A stretch of DNA of 64,000 bases from Aphrophora alni (lineage: Eukaryota > Arthropoda > Insecta > Hemiptera > Aphrophoridae). The stretch lies in contig OY740774.1 of assembly GCA_963513935.1 (NCBI GenBank), forward strand, positions 97,843,668 to 97,907,667. The letters are read 5' to 3'. Under the pieces are notes generated by a model. It saw only the letters and a program-made list of their open reading frames with translations. It had not been told where the DNA came from and did not search any database. Below are positions 12,241 through 24,400 of the stretch, piece after piece. A program made the position numbers and the translations under genes. The stretch's first letter is position 1. Each line of letters starts with the position of its first letter.

Positions 12241-12994
12241 TTTATTTACACTTTTTATTATGACAAATAGCTTTGGTTAGAAATGGGCGAAGAGAACGAC
12301 TGTAGAATGCTTTTCACCGATTATTATTAAAAACATCTAAATCGAAAAAAAATTAAAATGGAAAAATAAAATAAAATCTGGAGAAACTAAGAAATATAAT
12401 CAAATTGTATCTCAAAGCATTTAAACAAATTTAAACCTAACAATCTTTCAGTTATGAAATGTTACTACTTATTGAGTTACTAGTAAAGACAATCATGTCT
12501 CCATCTGCCGATGTTTTCTTTAATCAATGTTTTACATTGTTAGATGCTGCATGGAGGCTGTCTGAGAGCGGCTCCTTCAATAGAAGTCTGTTTTGTACTC
12601 AGATATAAACATAGAAGCACCTATCTAAATAAACACACTGGCGGAAGTGTCTTCGAGGAATGTAGACCTTGCAACAGTCTGGCCTAGTTTTCTTTTAAGG
12701 ATGGATCCATCCGTCCTTCCCGACAAGATTGTTTTTGATTGTATATATTAATTTTGTTTTTTTTAACATGTTTTTATTTCAAAATGCATTTGAATTTTTT
12801 TTTTTTACTAAGTAGGACTCAAAAAGAACGGTTTAAAATGCATTGCACTAACTTTCTCGCACAAACATCAATAGAAACAAAACCACAAAATAAAAATAAT
12901 AACCTATACCATCCCCCTAAAAATAATTCCAATGCCAACTTTTGCGAGAAAAAATTATTACTGAAATTTCCTTCTTGCAATTCGAGGTAGGTAC
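12241..12994. other. No gene recognised
   Basis: Contains GCACTAACTTTCTC at about 12844, a 14-mer that recurs near 30.0 and, as variants, at 18.5, 30.1, 39.8, 40.3 and 57.2 kb. ORFs on both strands between 12739 and 13016 overlap one another and are low-complexity (K, N and F rich). Confidence 0.5.
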
Positions 12995-13215
12995 CTTTCA
13001 GGAGCTTGGCAATCACGACGGAACCTAGCTGGTTCTACACATTTTTTCACATAGTCTTGAGTTAGACCCCTCTCTTTCATCTTTCGTATCAGGTCTCTCT
13101 TGGCCAACTTGTTCTATTCCAACCCTGACAATATTAGAGTATTCGAGGACAATTTATGATCTTTTCTTCCATTTTCATATGATACAATAATTATGGAGAG
13201 GTTTTCGCTATTAAA
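12995..13215 (+). repeat. Dispersed family A copy
   Basis: Shares with the other copies GAGCTTGGCAATC, a TTTTTTCACATAGTCTTGAG-type block, CCCTCTCTTTCATCTTTC, ATCAGGTCTCTCTTG and a right end GAGGTTTTCGC. Same strand as four other copies. Possible short retroposon; class unknown. Confidence 0.7.
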
Positions 13216-14734
13216 AAAAAAGGGACAAAAAGTGCTATTTTACTATAGAAGAATTCAAAGTTAAATGCACAATTATTAACTTTAATTTTTTTTTCTGAGA
13301 CATTTTTATTTAAATAGAGCTTTAGGTTACTAGGCCTGTGCACTAAACTTGTTTTAAGCGGTCAATATTCACTTTCGAGTTTTGGAACATTATTTCTGAA
13401 CCTTAATTGCCATTTACTTTCGATTTTTACAACCTAATTTGGATCATTATTCTTCACATTTACTATTTTGACAAATTAGTTCTTCTTTAACAACTCCAAA
13501 GTCAATTTATTTTGTCTTTTTTACTCCCGAATAGTCAGTTACTTTTTCCTTATACTTACTTCCCCCCCCCCACTATTTTCCACTTTTTTTTTTTTTTTTT
13601 TTTTTTAAAGCCAATAACCCCACTTTTATTAATTAGAAACGTTAATAGAAATTCCAAAAGATAACTGTGTTAATCAAAAGCAATTCAATAATATAATAGT
13701 CAAATAAACCGAACAATACAACCTAATCTAACCAAATAACTATTATAAACTATTGAGTACAATAACAACATCAAAACGTGAAAAAATATTGAAATCACAA
13801 TGAAGGCCTAACATTAAATTTAATGTTATTTAGTTACTGGTATATTGGATTACTTTTGATTAATAAAGTTATTTCGTGTATTTTTTAAGTCTAAATAAAT
13901 GGCACAAAAAAAAATTAAAAAGTAGTTACACCATGATAATTTTGATCATATTCCAATAAAGTTCACATAATTTGAAGCAAACAAAAGTGGGAAAAGTGGA
14001 GGTATAACGAAAAAGAACCAATCGTTATTTTGGAGAGATAGAGAGCGAAAAATATATTTTGTTTTAAGAGTTATATTTAAAAAAAAATAAAAACTAAGTG
14101 TTTTCATCTTATGAGGATAATCTGAATGTTGAGTTATTAAAAAAATAATTAAATGATGTCAAAATATGTCCACGCGTCCAATTTCATATAAATCTGTCCA
14201 CCTGTAACGCTGCTACACACTGCACGACAAACAGTCGTTATTTCAAAAACTATATGGATTCAGGGGACCTCAAAATGGATAACACGAAAGTTATCGACCA
14301 ATCACAACACTGTCTATACCATGGGCGTGGGGGGAAATAATTTTGTAATTGTTACATTATAATCTAACATAATCTGTATTCGAATCAGCTTTTCAAAAGT
14401 TTTAATAAAATCGCTGTGAACTACTATGCGATTTATTATAACGTTGCAACTAGTTTTTAATAATAAATTTATTAATACAATTTCAATCATGATAAGGGCA
14501 TAGGTTTAGTTTTACTTACACATTAAAGTATTAAAATTTATAATATATAAAATCAAAAATACGACTATTGTAGTTTTTAAGCATAATTTCAAAAATTAAA
14601 AATAATAACAGATAACTTACATGACATTTTCCTCTTGCTCGTCACAATGATCATTTTATCAAACACTGAAAAAAAAATACAGTTAATGGCAGACATTAAA
14701 TAAATTATAATTAGACTAACATACCTTACATTTT
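13216..14734. other. No gene recognised; homopolymer tracts
   Basis: Contains C10 and a T run of over 20 near 13561-13606. An A/T-rich stretch with one weak family B-like phrase (TGATAATTTTGATCATATTC) lies near 13940. No ORF worth calling. Confidence 0.5.
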
Positions 14735-15690
14735 CATAAACCTCTCACATTTTCACATCTCCATTCACCTCTAAGAGTTCCAAATTTTCAAACACCTTTT
14801 ACACAGTTCCACACATCCCTCACAGATAACAGCTTCAATCACTTCTAAGCGTTCCCAATCTCCAGACAACTCTCACAGTTCCAAAAATCTGTTACAGATC
14901 TACAGCTTTAACACCAATGAAAGTTACACATTTTCTAACACCGCGCGCAGTTCCACATCTTCAAACAATTGTCACAGTTCCAAACATCTGTAACAGATCT
15001 ACAGCTATAAACACTTCTAAAAGTTCCAAATATTCAAAAACCGATCACAGTTCCACAGCTCCAAACAACTGTCACAGTTTAACAGTTCCATTAATTTTAA
15101 ACGGTTCCAAACATCTGTCACAAATCTACAGCTTTAAACACTTCTAAAAGTTCCAAATATCCAAAAACCGACCACAGTTCCACAGCTCCAAACAACTGTC
15201 ACAGTTTAACAGTTCCTAAAATTTTAACGGTTCTAAACATCTGTCACAAATCTACAGCTTTAAACACTTCTAAAAGTTCCAAATATCCAAAAACCGACCA
15301 CAGTTCCACAGCTCCAAACAACTCTCACAGTTTAACAGTTCCTAAAATTTTAAACGGTTCCAAACATCTGTCACAAACTACAGCTTTAAACACTTCTAAA
15401 AGTTCCAAATATCCAAAAACCGATCACAGTTCTACAGCTCCAAACAACTCTCACAGTTTACCAGTTCCTAAATTTTAAACGGTTCCAAACATCTGTCACA
15501 AATCTACAGCTTTAAACACCTCTAAAAGTTCCAAATATCCAAAAACAGCTCACAGTTTCACAGCTGCAAACAACTCTCACAGTTTAACAGTTCCTAATAT
15601 TTTAAACGGTTCAAAACACATGTCACAAATTTACAGCTGAAAACACCCCTACGCGTTCCAAATTTCCAAACACCACTTGCAGTTAAACAG
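14735..15690. repeat. 126-bp minisatellite, about six units
   Basis: The anchor ACAGCTTTAAACACTTCTAA recurs at 15128, 15254, 15380 and 15506, exactly 126 bases apart. Diverged outer copies lie at 14902, 15001 and 15633. Each unit is itself built from shorter sub-repeats of the form CACAGTTCCA and CCAAACATCTG, so the array probably grew in two steps. The 76-codon ORF at 14917-15147 (Ser/Thr/Asn-rich) is repeat-derived. Confidence 0.95.
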
Positions 15691-16767
15691 ATAGAGAAAG
15701 ATAAAATCAACATTTTCTCTTAGAAAAATGTTGAAGTAAAATAAACGGTACAGTAACATAAATATTGCACACAAGAGAAAAAACCTAAATTCCAACCATA
15801 CGTCATCGTCTACTACAAATAAATTCGGTAGTCGTCAATCAAAAGGTGAAAATGCACAATGGATGTCGTTTTTGAAAAACATTTTACAATTTTAAATAAA
15901 CTCTTGAACTTGCTTTGCTTGTTTCATAAACACTTGCTTAAGGTAACCAACCAACCCGAACCAAAACATTTCATTACTTGCGATTTTTCACACGCGTTTG
16001 GGTAATTAGATCAAAATTGTTTCCCGATTTTTATAAAATCGTAATTTTGTTTTTTTATGACAACTACCCCTAAATTTTAAGATATCAACTTTTTTTTTAA
16101 TGCTAACCTAAGACCAAAATATACGCAAATACTAAATTTAGTTCAAAACCTCTTTTGTGGTATAAAACACCAATGACATGAAATGTGACAGACAACATAT
16201 GCCACTTTTTTTGTATTCTTGGGACCTCAAAACTGACATATCCCCAAAAACATGAAATCCACAAATCGATATAACTTTCTGTATCCTACGTGTGAAAGTT
16301 AATAACACAAATAATAAAGCAAGCATGATATTATTAGTCTTATAACCTTGCTCTCAATAGAAATAAACAATGAAGTCAATTACAACAAAATGGGAAAAGA
16401 GCCGCCACGGCAGCTGGTTTAATTGATATCGATATTAATTGCCTGGAACGATATACAATGCAGCTTCATAAAAAGATCGATTATTTAATAGTAGATAACT
16501 GTACATTGGTTTTAATTAGTGTGGGGCTGGGATGATATTAAAGAGCGGCAATAAAACTTAATAAATTCTTTGAACAACTGTACTACTTATTGTTTTAAAT
16601 GATTAACGCAATTCTCGCAATGAGAAATTTAATTACTTAAGCACGTTTTACCGTCATCCTCAGCGAAACAATAGCAACAACTTTCAAAATATTAATTTAA
16701 TACAAACTGTTTATTATAACTTCTGTTAAAGTTAGTGCATTATTGAAGATGTCGACATTGTCTTCCG
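15691..16767. other. No gene recognised
   Basis: AT-rich. The 62-codon minus ORF at 16138-16326 has no recognisable domain. One decayed hammerhead-like motif is annotated separately. Confidence 0.5.
16636..16668 (-). ncRNA. Decayed hammerhead-like motif
   Basis: Minus strand reads GCTGAGGATGACGG then TAAAACGTGC. The CUGANGA half is intact, but stem II is deleted and GAAA has become TAAA. It is a relic of the same dispersed motif, not a plausible ribozyme. Confidence 0.3.
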
Positions 16768-17386
16768 TGTTGTTTAAAGGTAAAAAACCTTCAGTCATCC
16801 ATAGCCTTATAAAAAAAGGAATAAAAGGACATAAAATGAAGACACTCCCCCCTCTCCCAAGCCCTCAAATTCTTTAATAGCGTCAGGATCAGAAAAGAAC
16901 AAGAGTTGGTCGTGACATTATACTAACGTAAAATACCTTCAGCCATCATAGCCTTATAAAAAAAGGAATAAAAGGACATAAAATTAAGACACTTCCTCCT
17001 CTCCCAATCCCTCAAATTCTTTAATAGCGTCAGGATCAGAAAAGAACAAGAGTTGGTCGTGACATTATACTAACGTAAAAAACTTTCAGTCATCCATAGC
17101 CTTATAAAAAAAGGAATAAAAGGACATAAAATTAAGACACTTCCTCCTCTCCCAATCCCTCAAATTCTTTAATAGCGTCAGGATCAGAAAAGAAGAAGAG
17201 TTGGTCGTGACATTATACTAACATAAAAAACCTTCAGTCATCCATAGCCTTATAAAAAAAGGAATAAAAGGACATAAAATAAAGACACTCCCCCCTCTCC
17301 CAAGCCCTCAAATTCTTTAATAGCGTCAGGATCAGAAAAGAAGAAGAGTTGGACGTGACCTGAGAGGAAAAATGAAATAGAGCATA
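16768..17386 (-). repeat. Family A copy with four tandem 148-bp units
   Basis: The ends match family A in reverse: TTGTTTAAAGG at the left and a decayed GACCTGAGAGGAAAAATGAA at the right. The interior is a 147-148-bp unit repeated four times (anchors 16788, 16936, 17083, 17231). Each unit contains GCGTCAGGATCAGAAAAGAA and CAAGAGTTGG, the reverse complement of the family A middle. So a segment of one element was tandemly amplified in place. Units are over 95% alike by eye, so this is fairly recent. Confidence 0.85.
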
Positions 17387-17421
17387 CTAACCTAACCTAA
17401 CCTAACCTAACCTAACCTAAC
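17387..17421. repeat. Interstitial (CCTAA)n
   Basis: Six perfect CCTAA pentamers plus a partial one, placed where family A would continue with a CTAACCCAAG-like sequence. It may be an expansion seeded by that sequence. Confidence 0.93.
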
Positions 17422-18110
17422 GTAGATTACCTTTCGTCCAACTAATGCCTCACAGAAGAACATTAGTTCTTCCTTCTCTGTTTCACAACAGTAAAACCGA
17501 CGAATGTCTAGTACTATCATCCTCTATTACTTTTACATAATCTGGATAATGCCCAGTTAGCAAATATATATAATAAACTTAGTTTTTTTTTATTTGTTGG
17601 TTAGCGATAAAAAATCAGTAAAAAGAAGATGACTTTGAGGTTGAAACATGTTATGAATATTGTGTTAAAATAATCGATTTTAGGATAGGGGATAACAAGA
17701 CCATGATATATACCTTTCGCCAATGCGACCCGAAATTCGCAAAATACAAATAAACCCACTGATTGTTTTTAAATTAGTGATTTAAAGAAGTTACACAATC
17801 CCTTTTCCTTTTAAGGGATTACAAGAACATGCTGGATCTTTCAAAATGCATTTATCTAACATATATACAACCCTTTGTGCGACTCGCTCATCTATACAAA
17901 CTCTAACCTTCTTCCATATGAGCTAGAACTTGAAATTGTGCAAACTTACTGCTTTTAACCTGTAACTGACGAGAATATTTCAAAAAGTAAAAATTACGGA
18001 TGTTTCCAAAACGGATGTACCAACAGTTAAGGATTTGGCGAGATCTACACGATGATTGTTGCCATGACGTTTTCGTCTCTTCGTGGGTTATACTTTAGAG
18101 CTAGATTTTT
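17422..18110. other. No gene recognised
   Basis: Contains a decayed motif near 17628-17660 (AGAAGATGACTTTGAGGTTG followed by AAACATGTT), a relative of the hammerhead-like family with a shortened stem. Otherwise unassigned. Confidence 0.5.
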
Positions 18111-18299
18111 TGATTTTAGCAAAGTTTATATATTTTCCACACGTTATTAAATCTTTTGATACACTTATAGAGTAGCTAGTATCATCATATTTGGCACGCT
18201 TTGGCCGTTTGATGTGTCAGTATATCTGCGAAATTTGATGATTCTAGATGTCCAATAAGTGTATCAAAAAATAATTGTGGAAAATATGAAGTTTTGATC
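18111..18299. repeat. Imperfect palindrome of about 190 bp
   Basis: The left arm (TATATTTTCCACA...TTTTGATACACTTAT...ATCATCATATTTG) pairs with the right arm (CAAATTTGATGATT...ATAAGTGTATCAAAA...TGTGGAAAATATG). Arms are about 75-85 bases with some mismatches around a loop of about 30 bases. Probably a small foldback/MITE-like element. No target duplication was identified. Confidence 0.75.
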
Positions 18300-19496
18300 T
18301 ACAAATTTGATCAAATGACTCTATCAAAATTCCCCAGTTTTTCAAAACTCACTGGGGGTTTAGGGCGAAGTATCCTTATTTAATTTTCACTTACTGATAG
18401 AAAAATTCAAAATTGGTATTTTCGGGTAGATTTAGAAGAATACTTTTGCTTGCTCAGTAATTGCTTTATGTAAGGGAGAAAGTTTGTGCAATTTTTCTAC
18501 AGTTTGTTTATATTCAAGTAGCTAACTTCTCCTTCAAATTAAATTACCTATCCGCTCTGGTTACAACTGGTTAAACACAAAGTTGTGTTAGGAGCTGTCC
18601 AGTACATACAGATCTATTGATTCCATCTTGCCGATCTAGTTATAAAACAGGGAACAGCTAACTGGATTAGACCAGATCCCAATCTACACTCTTAATGAAA
18701 ATAAATAAATTGATTCTGTCCGACCTAAATATCAATGCAGAAGTACGGATTTCCGGTTGGACAAATGAAGGAACATGCCTGCTGTGACGCTAATCAAGTC
18801 ATCATTGGCACAGCTATTCGAGATGACCGACTTGCAACAGGATCTTCAATTGATGTCTTTTGTTTTCGATTAGACGATGCCAAAATGCATCACGTTATGT
18901 ATCGAACTTGTACAAGATTGAGATTCTAATTCGAGAGATGTTAGAAAATATGGGAAACGAAAAGCGATTAAATTGTCGGAATTGAGATAGAGTTCAGAAA
19001 TTTAGAGCTAAGTATTGCAATCTAGTTAGTTGGTCTGAAGATCAATTTAGGATGCTGTTTGAATTATATTAATGTTCTCTGTGTTTTCAATAATCGATTA
19101 CTACACATTATTATGGTAATGAGAGACATGATTATGTTTAATCCAACGTGTTCTATTCTGAGAAAGCAACGAAACTTTTCCGTCACCACGTGTGTACATC
19201 ATTATATTTCCTTGAACGCATGTGTAACTTTTTTTAGATACACATCTTTTTTTAACATAAGACGTATCTTACACGTACAGAGAAAAAATTAAATATTTCC
19301 CAATAGCAAATCTCCGTGTACTTAATAGGCCTACAAAGATGTAAATAGTTTTGGACTGAAATGAGAGTAGTCTGTCCATGTTGTGATGCCAAAACGCAAG
19401 GCAAGTTCTTCAACAATCAACGCTGAGCACAGAACATATTTGGCCTGGGACTTGACGTATAGGAGTGGGCAATAACAGGAAGAATGACGCTTGGGG
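18300..19496. other. No gene recognised
   Basis: Two short plus-strand ORFs (18735-18929, 19059-19292) with no recognisable domain. GAGAAAGTTTGTGCAATTTT near 18477 is a reverse copy of the dispersed GCACTAACTTTCTC motif. Confidence 0.5.
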
Positions 19497-20307
19497 CTCA
19501 CACTAGTGATATGTGAGTTCGAATTAAAATACTCGGTGAATCCGAGTATTAAAATCCTCGGAGCATTCCGAGTATTAAAATCCTCGGTTTCGTATTAAAA
19601 TATTCCGACGAAATCCTCGTAACTAGGAACAAGGAGATGGTAATATGCGAGTATGAAATCGAAATAAAATCCTCGGACAACGATATTCGTTAGTGTTGTG
19701 TCATTTCCAAACAAAATGCTCGGTGTTTCTACTTTGGTTATGTTAGTTTCTAAGCTGATTTTTCACTACACATTAATTAAACATTACGATTTTGAGTTAA
19801 AATGATTTAGATTGGGTAACAAGTTCAATTTAAAATAATAATATTCGTTTATTTCCACATTAACAAAAAGTGAATTAAATTATTATTTAATTGTTATTAT
19901 TTATATTTAAATAAATAATAATAGGTTACCATCTTTATAAAAAATATAGTAATTTAACTTATTTTAAATAACAACTAAATTATTAATGTTGGTAATAACT
20001 GTACTAACGTTAAATTACTGAATTTGTGTCGAGGCAGGATAACATTTAATTACGTATTACAAGTGTCAATCACATATTGTTTAAATACATAAATACTTGG
20101 TGGATCAGTCTAACAGATAGAACGCAAAAGTGTAGTTTTATCTAAAACGAACTGATTGGTAAAGCTGAGTTCGAATCCGATACGCAAAATCTTTCTGCGC
20201 AAATACTCGATTTCGAAATAATAATACGAGTATTGAAATAATTTGAAACCGAGTAATGCGAGTATCCATTTCACCCGAGTATCAACATCGCTAACTCACA
20301 CTAGTGA
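19497..20307. mobile_element. Non-autonomous insertion nested in family A
   Basis: CTCACACTAGTGA occurs at 19497-19509 and again at 20295-20307. The sequence outside joins up as a normal family A left end (GGGGCTCA... continuing ATACGGGATTGGCAATC), so the 785 bases between are an insertion. Both ends carry clusters of ACTCGG/CCGAGT motifs in inverted orientation, and the middle is very AT-rich with no ORF. Two readings are possible: a 13-bp target duplication, or a hAT-like element with TAGTGATATG/TTAGCGATGTTG ends and an 8-bp duplication (GCTCACAC/ACTCACAC). Confidence 0.75.
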
Positions 20308-20545
20308 ATACGGGATTGGCAATCTCGTAGAAACTTAGCTGAATGTACAACTTTTTTCACGTAGTCATGGATTAGATCCCCTTTTCCATCTATCCTTATC
20401 AGATCCCTCTTGATTTAATATTGGTCTCTTCTGACACTCACGTAATTTGAGGGCTATGAGTCTTTCTTTTGTGTTATTTTCTTCCTTTTTTTTACAAAAC
20501 GATAACAACCGAAAGGTTTTTCGCCTTTAAACAACAAGAAAAAAC
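20308..20545 (+). repeat. Dispersed family A copy (right part)
   Basis: Runs from ATACGGGATTGGCAATC through TTTTTTCACGTAGTCATGG and TCAGATCCCTCTTG to GGTTTTTCGCCTTTAAACAA. Its left end is displaced upstream by the nested insertion. Confidence 0.75.
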
Positions 20546-21960
20546 CAACAAAAACCGGATGAAATTGAAACTTGCCATCTGCAATCTTAATACTTTCATA
20601 TTAAAATGTAAAATTAAATTGATGCAATTGACAGGAATTTATTAACAAATATGAATAATAACATTTTTCGAAATCACAAAATACAAATTGTTAATATTAC
20701 GTATTGTAATAAATATGCGAGAAAAAGCTGTATTTCAAAATAGCAAAACGTTTTTTGTGGGAAACGTTTAGCAAAACGTTTAGCAAAAAAGTATGGGATT
20801 ATACGTTTTTGGAGTTTTTAAACATTTGTCGCTTTTATATGTGTCAAAAATTAAATAGAAATGAAATAAGAATCAGCGGTTAATATATTTACGTTTTATT
20901 TCTTTTATAGTTTCAATTTTTCACAACGGTTTTGGGTCGGTAATCTACAAATTTTGTTGAAAGTTTACTGAATTACCGAAATTGTATAACCGTAAAAAAT
21001 TGTCTCCTATAATAGCTCCAAGAAAGTTTTTTTGCGTTTTTTTTATCGATAACGCCTGAACTGTTGTTTTTAGGAAGATTAATTAGTTGTGTTTGAAATC
21101 TTAAATTTTACAATTAGCCGAATTTAGTCAAAATCGTCCGCTAAGAATTTTTAGTTTTGATCTTACACGAGCTACCCCCCCCCCCCCAGTTTTGAGTTTT
21201 TAAAATATTTCTCGCTTTTCTCTGTCAACGAGGTACATAAATTTCGTGGCTCCAATGCGCTGTATCTTCTAGAATAACTAAGTCGGTCGTCGTAAGCTGC
21301 ATGTTATTGACACGTTAAAGGAAAGGAAATTCTTCGGAAATGCAACGAACCCAACCTTGGACTGCCGGATCCGGTACGATTCTACAAGATAAATGCACGT
21401 GCATGTACATTGTTGGCTAGCATAGGTCTCGCTTTGTTATTTAAATTCACAACATCTACCTCTAATAAATCCATCCAACGTTTTATTTCTGTTCCTTTGT
21501 CGTTTTGCCAGGAATTCTTCTACATTTTAGTTTTGTCAGTGGTATGTGCAGGAGTTCTCATCCAGTGTACATGGATCCTGTACACGTTCGCAACACAGAA
21601 CTTGCAAAGACACAGCTAAAAATAATTTTAAATTGAATAAAACATTTTGTACAACTGATCATAGAGTAAACTGATCAATCAATTATGTCGAAATGTTTCC
21701 TTAATTTATCCACAATTATTGTAAATTCACGTTCTGACCTCAAAAAATTAAATCCCAAAATATTTAATCAAAAAATAATTAATGTTAGTACGTGGTATAT
21801 ATAGTGATAGTTAGATCATTTACTACTTTGACAAAGGTATTCAATTTAAATAGTAGCCTACAAAAACTACTTTCCTATGAAAATTTGAACCCCACAACGC
21901 AAGCAATATGAGCTACGGAAATTGTCACATTCCTGTGACATACAAAACGTTTAATTAACG

Positions 21961-22010
<50 letters not shown>

Positions 22011-22480
22011 AATTGTTCACGAAATTATAAGTTTTAAAGGTTTCGCACATATTTATGTAAAATTCCCTGGAATTTACATTCTAGGAATATTAGAGTTTTA
22101 AAAGCTAAACCATATTATTCATCTTAATTTTTTATGTTTATGATATCAATACTGTTTGTTTACGTTTCAAAGGTCAATTACAATAATGACAAAATATTTT
22201 GAAAATATAAGATAAGATAAAAATAAAAAAAACAAATGTTACTTTCAGTTGCGGCAAGAACATAAAAGCCAAGCAATTAGATCTCATTTTTTTTATTTAC
22301 TACTATAATACTGAATATGATACGAATTTAGAAACCATTAACAACAAAAAAGAATTCGATTATTATGTAAAGGTTAAGCCAGAATATGTAAGCAAAAATT
22401 GTAACTAGAACACAAGTTAAAATAGGATGCACCTGTTTAAATCTTAACCACGTTCATAATTTATAAATGGTCCACGTTCT
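20546..22480. other. No gene recognised; (TA)n inside
   Basis: AT-rich, with a C10 run near 21177. A 69-codon ORF at 21410-21619 is hydrophobic but matches no family. A (TA)n tract of about 44 bases lies at 21965-22008. Confidence 0.5.
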
Positions 22481-22489
22481 TCGTCTTTA

Positions 22490-22780
22490 TTCTCTTCTTA
22501 CTCTACATTCTTCTTCCTTTTCTCTCTCTTGTGTTTTCCCCCTTTTCTTGCACCTTGGGTAACACCAAGCGTTGCACCAGAAGCTGAACGATCACTGCTC
22601 TTTTTTTGTTTAAGTTAAATATTCGCAAGTTTCCAATTGTTCTGCTCTTCTTCATCCACCTTTTCGTTCTCTTGCGTGTTTTTTTATTCTTCTTTTCTAG
22701 CACCTTGTGTTAGTTCACCTAATGGTCACTACTCTTTTTATGGTTTCGGATAGATATTCATAAGTTTCCAATTTTAGGAG
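22490..22780 (-). repeat. Diverged tandem duplication of a hAT tail
   Basis: Two blocks about 137 bases apart share AAGTTTCCAATT, a CACTACTCTTT/CACTGCTCTTT block and GCACCTTG. The upstream block directly follows the hAT transposase fragment, so the duplicated material is probably its C-terminal tail and 3' flank. The 66-codon minus ORF at 22503-22703 (K/R-rich) comes from it. Confidence 0.5.
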
Positions 22781-23160
22781 AGATAAATCACCTTGGCAAC
22801 TCGTTTAGCTGACAGGCGGTTCCTCTTTTCACTATGATACCTTGAGAACGTGATAAAGGTGCGTTCTGTAGCTGCAAACGTGACTGGAGCGTCTAAGATG
22901 CGGTTGGACACATCCGTAATATCACAAATTCCCCTTAACCTTCTCCACCACAACAAAGGCATGATCTTATACTTTCTTCCATAAAACCCTTCGTAAAGAC
23001 ACTTCCTAGAAAATGACTGTGTTTATCACTGTAGTCGGTAAGATTCCCTCTGACCATCGTAAAGTCCATAGTCATGTGCTGCGCAATTCATAAATGAAGC
23101 TTACAACTGTAGAGGCTCTACGAAGCTGCTCTGAGAAGATGAATTAAGTAGAGGGATACC
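22774..23160 (-). pseudogene. hAT transposase C-terminal (hATC) fragment
   Basis: The open part (22774-22962, 62 codons) reads as the end of a hAT-superfamily DNA transposase. A WW pair sits at residues 5-6, APVTFAATERTF at 25-36, and KRNRLSAKR at 46-54, followed by AKVIYLS. This is the hydrophobic dimerisation domain whose usual form is P-x-SAASER-x-FS...KKRNRL. Weaker similarity appears to extend upstream to about 23160 in broken frames. After YLS comes TAA, though an NWKLMNIYP-like tail is still readable behind it, so the stop is probably a mutation. No BED zinc finger or catalytic DDE region was found and the fragment is far too short to be active. Family membership is fairly sure; subfamily is not. 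Confidence 0.75.
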
Positions 23161-24400
23161 CTCTTTATTAACATCTTTAATGTAGTCAAAAAAAATATTT
23201 TAAAGTATATAAATTAATAAAAAACACGAAATATGAAAAACACTTTTTGGTAATTCAAAAGAGCTTTGGAAAAACTCCAGGGTATTTTCCCATTTTTAAT
23301 TTCCTTCCCACTGGGAATATTCCCACCCTATCCTTACACATAATTAGTATAAGCACGTATAACGATGGGTTAAAAAAATGAAAAAAGGTTTTTTTTAATG
23401 CTGTTTATCCGTCGACGACCTGTTTTATCTAGCTGTCGTCGAATCGGTGCTCTACAACAAACGAGTGAACCTATTTTGATTAAATTTGGTACAAGTACAG
23501 AGGCATACTTTAGTCATATCTGATGATTATATTTTGTAACTCAAAATACGGCGTATCTCCAATAAGACCGAAACACAAATTGCGAGTTCCATTAATCGGA
23601 ACTAACGTTTTTGATCCTTTTTTTAAAATACAGCTCCAAGTAGACAAAATAAACGTATATTTATATAAAAATGACTATTCGGGAAGATATAAGTAAAAAA
23701 CAAAACGTCATCCATACAGTAGTTATAAAAGTTAATTTTTTACTGCCTCTACTGAATTTTTTCAATTTTTTTATTTGTGAAACGTAAAATCAGTGACCCA
23801 AATTAGTATGTCAAATTGTAAGTATAATATAATTACGGGTCAGGGATAATTCGCAAAAAACTAAAATCGACTGCCGACGTAAAAACTTAATTTCAATAAA
23901 ATATGATTTGCGTTCTAAAAGAGTTTATAACCAGCCATTCTTTACAAACATACACCTAACACTAAAAAAATTATTTTCTGAATTTCTCAGTAAAAGGTTT
24001 ATTAAAGTTTATTAATATATTAACTTAATATTACCTACAATATCTTGTAGCAGAATTCTTTATTTTGTGGATATTTTCATCTCTGAAGTTGGTATACATC
24101 TAGTCACTTTATACTTATCAGTGACTAATTGTAAGAAAATTACCAAGAATATCAGTGAACTTTATGAATAAGTTATTGTGGCTTACAAACATGATAACTG
24201 TTTCATTAATGATTAATACATTTTTATAACAATTTCACAATAATTCCTCCTGATCCAAACACACATTTAAGATGTAATTAAGTTTGTTTATGTTCATTTA
24301 TAGATCAATAAGTCTTACTTTAACTAAAATGAATGTAAGAAGAGCACTGAAAATTTTTTAATGTAAAATAAAGTACTTTTAACAGACTGTTGAGTTTATT
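23161..24400. other. No gene recognised
   Basis: AT-rich. A phrase near 23470 (ATTTTGATTAAATTTGGTAC) resembles dispersed family B but I could not follow a full copy. Confidence 0.45.
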
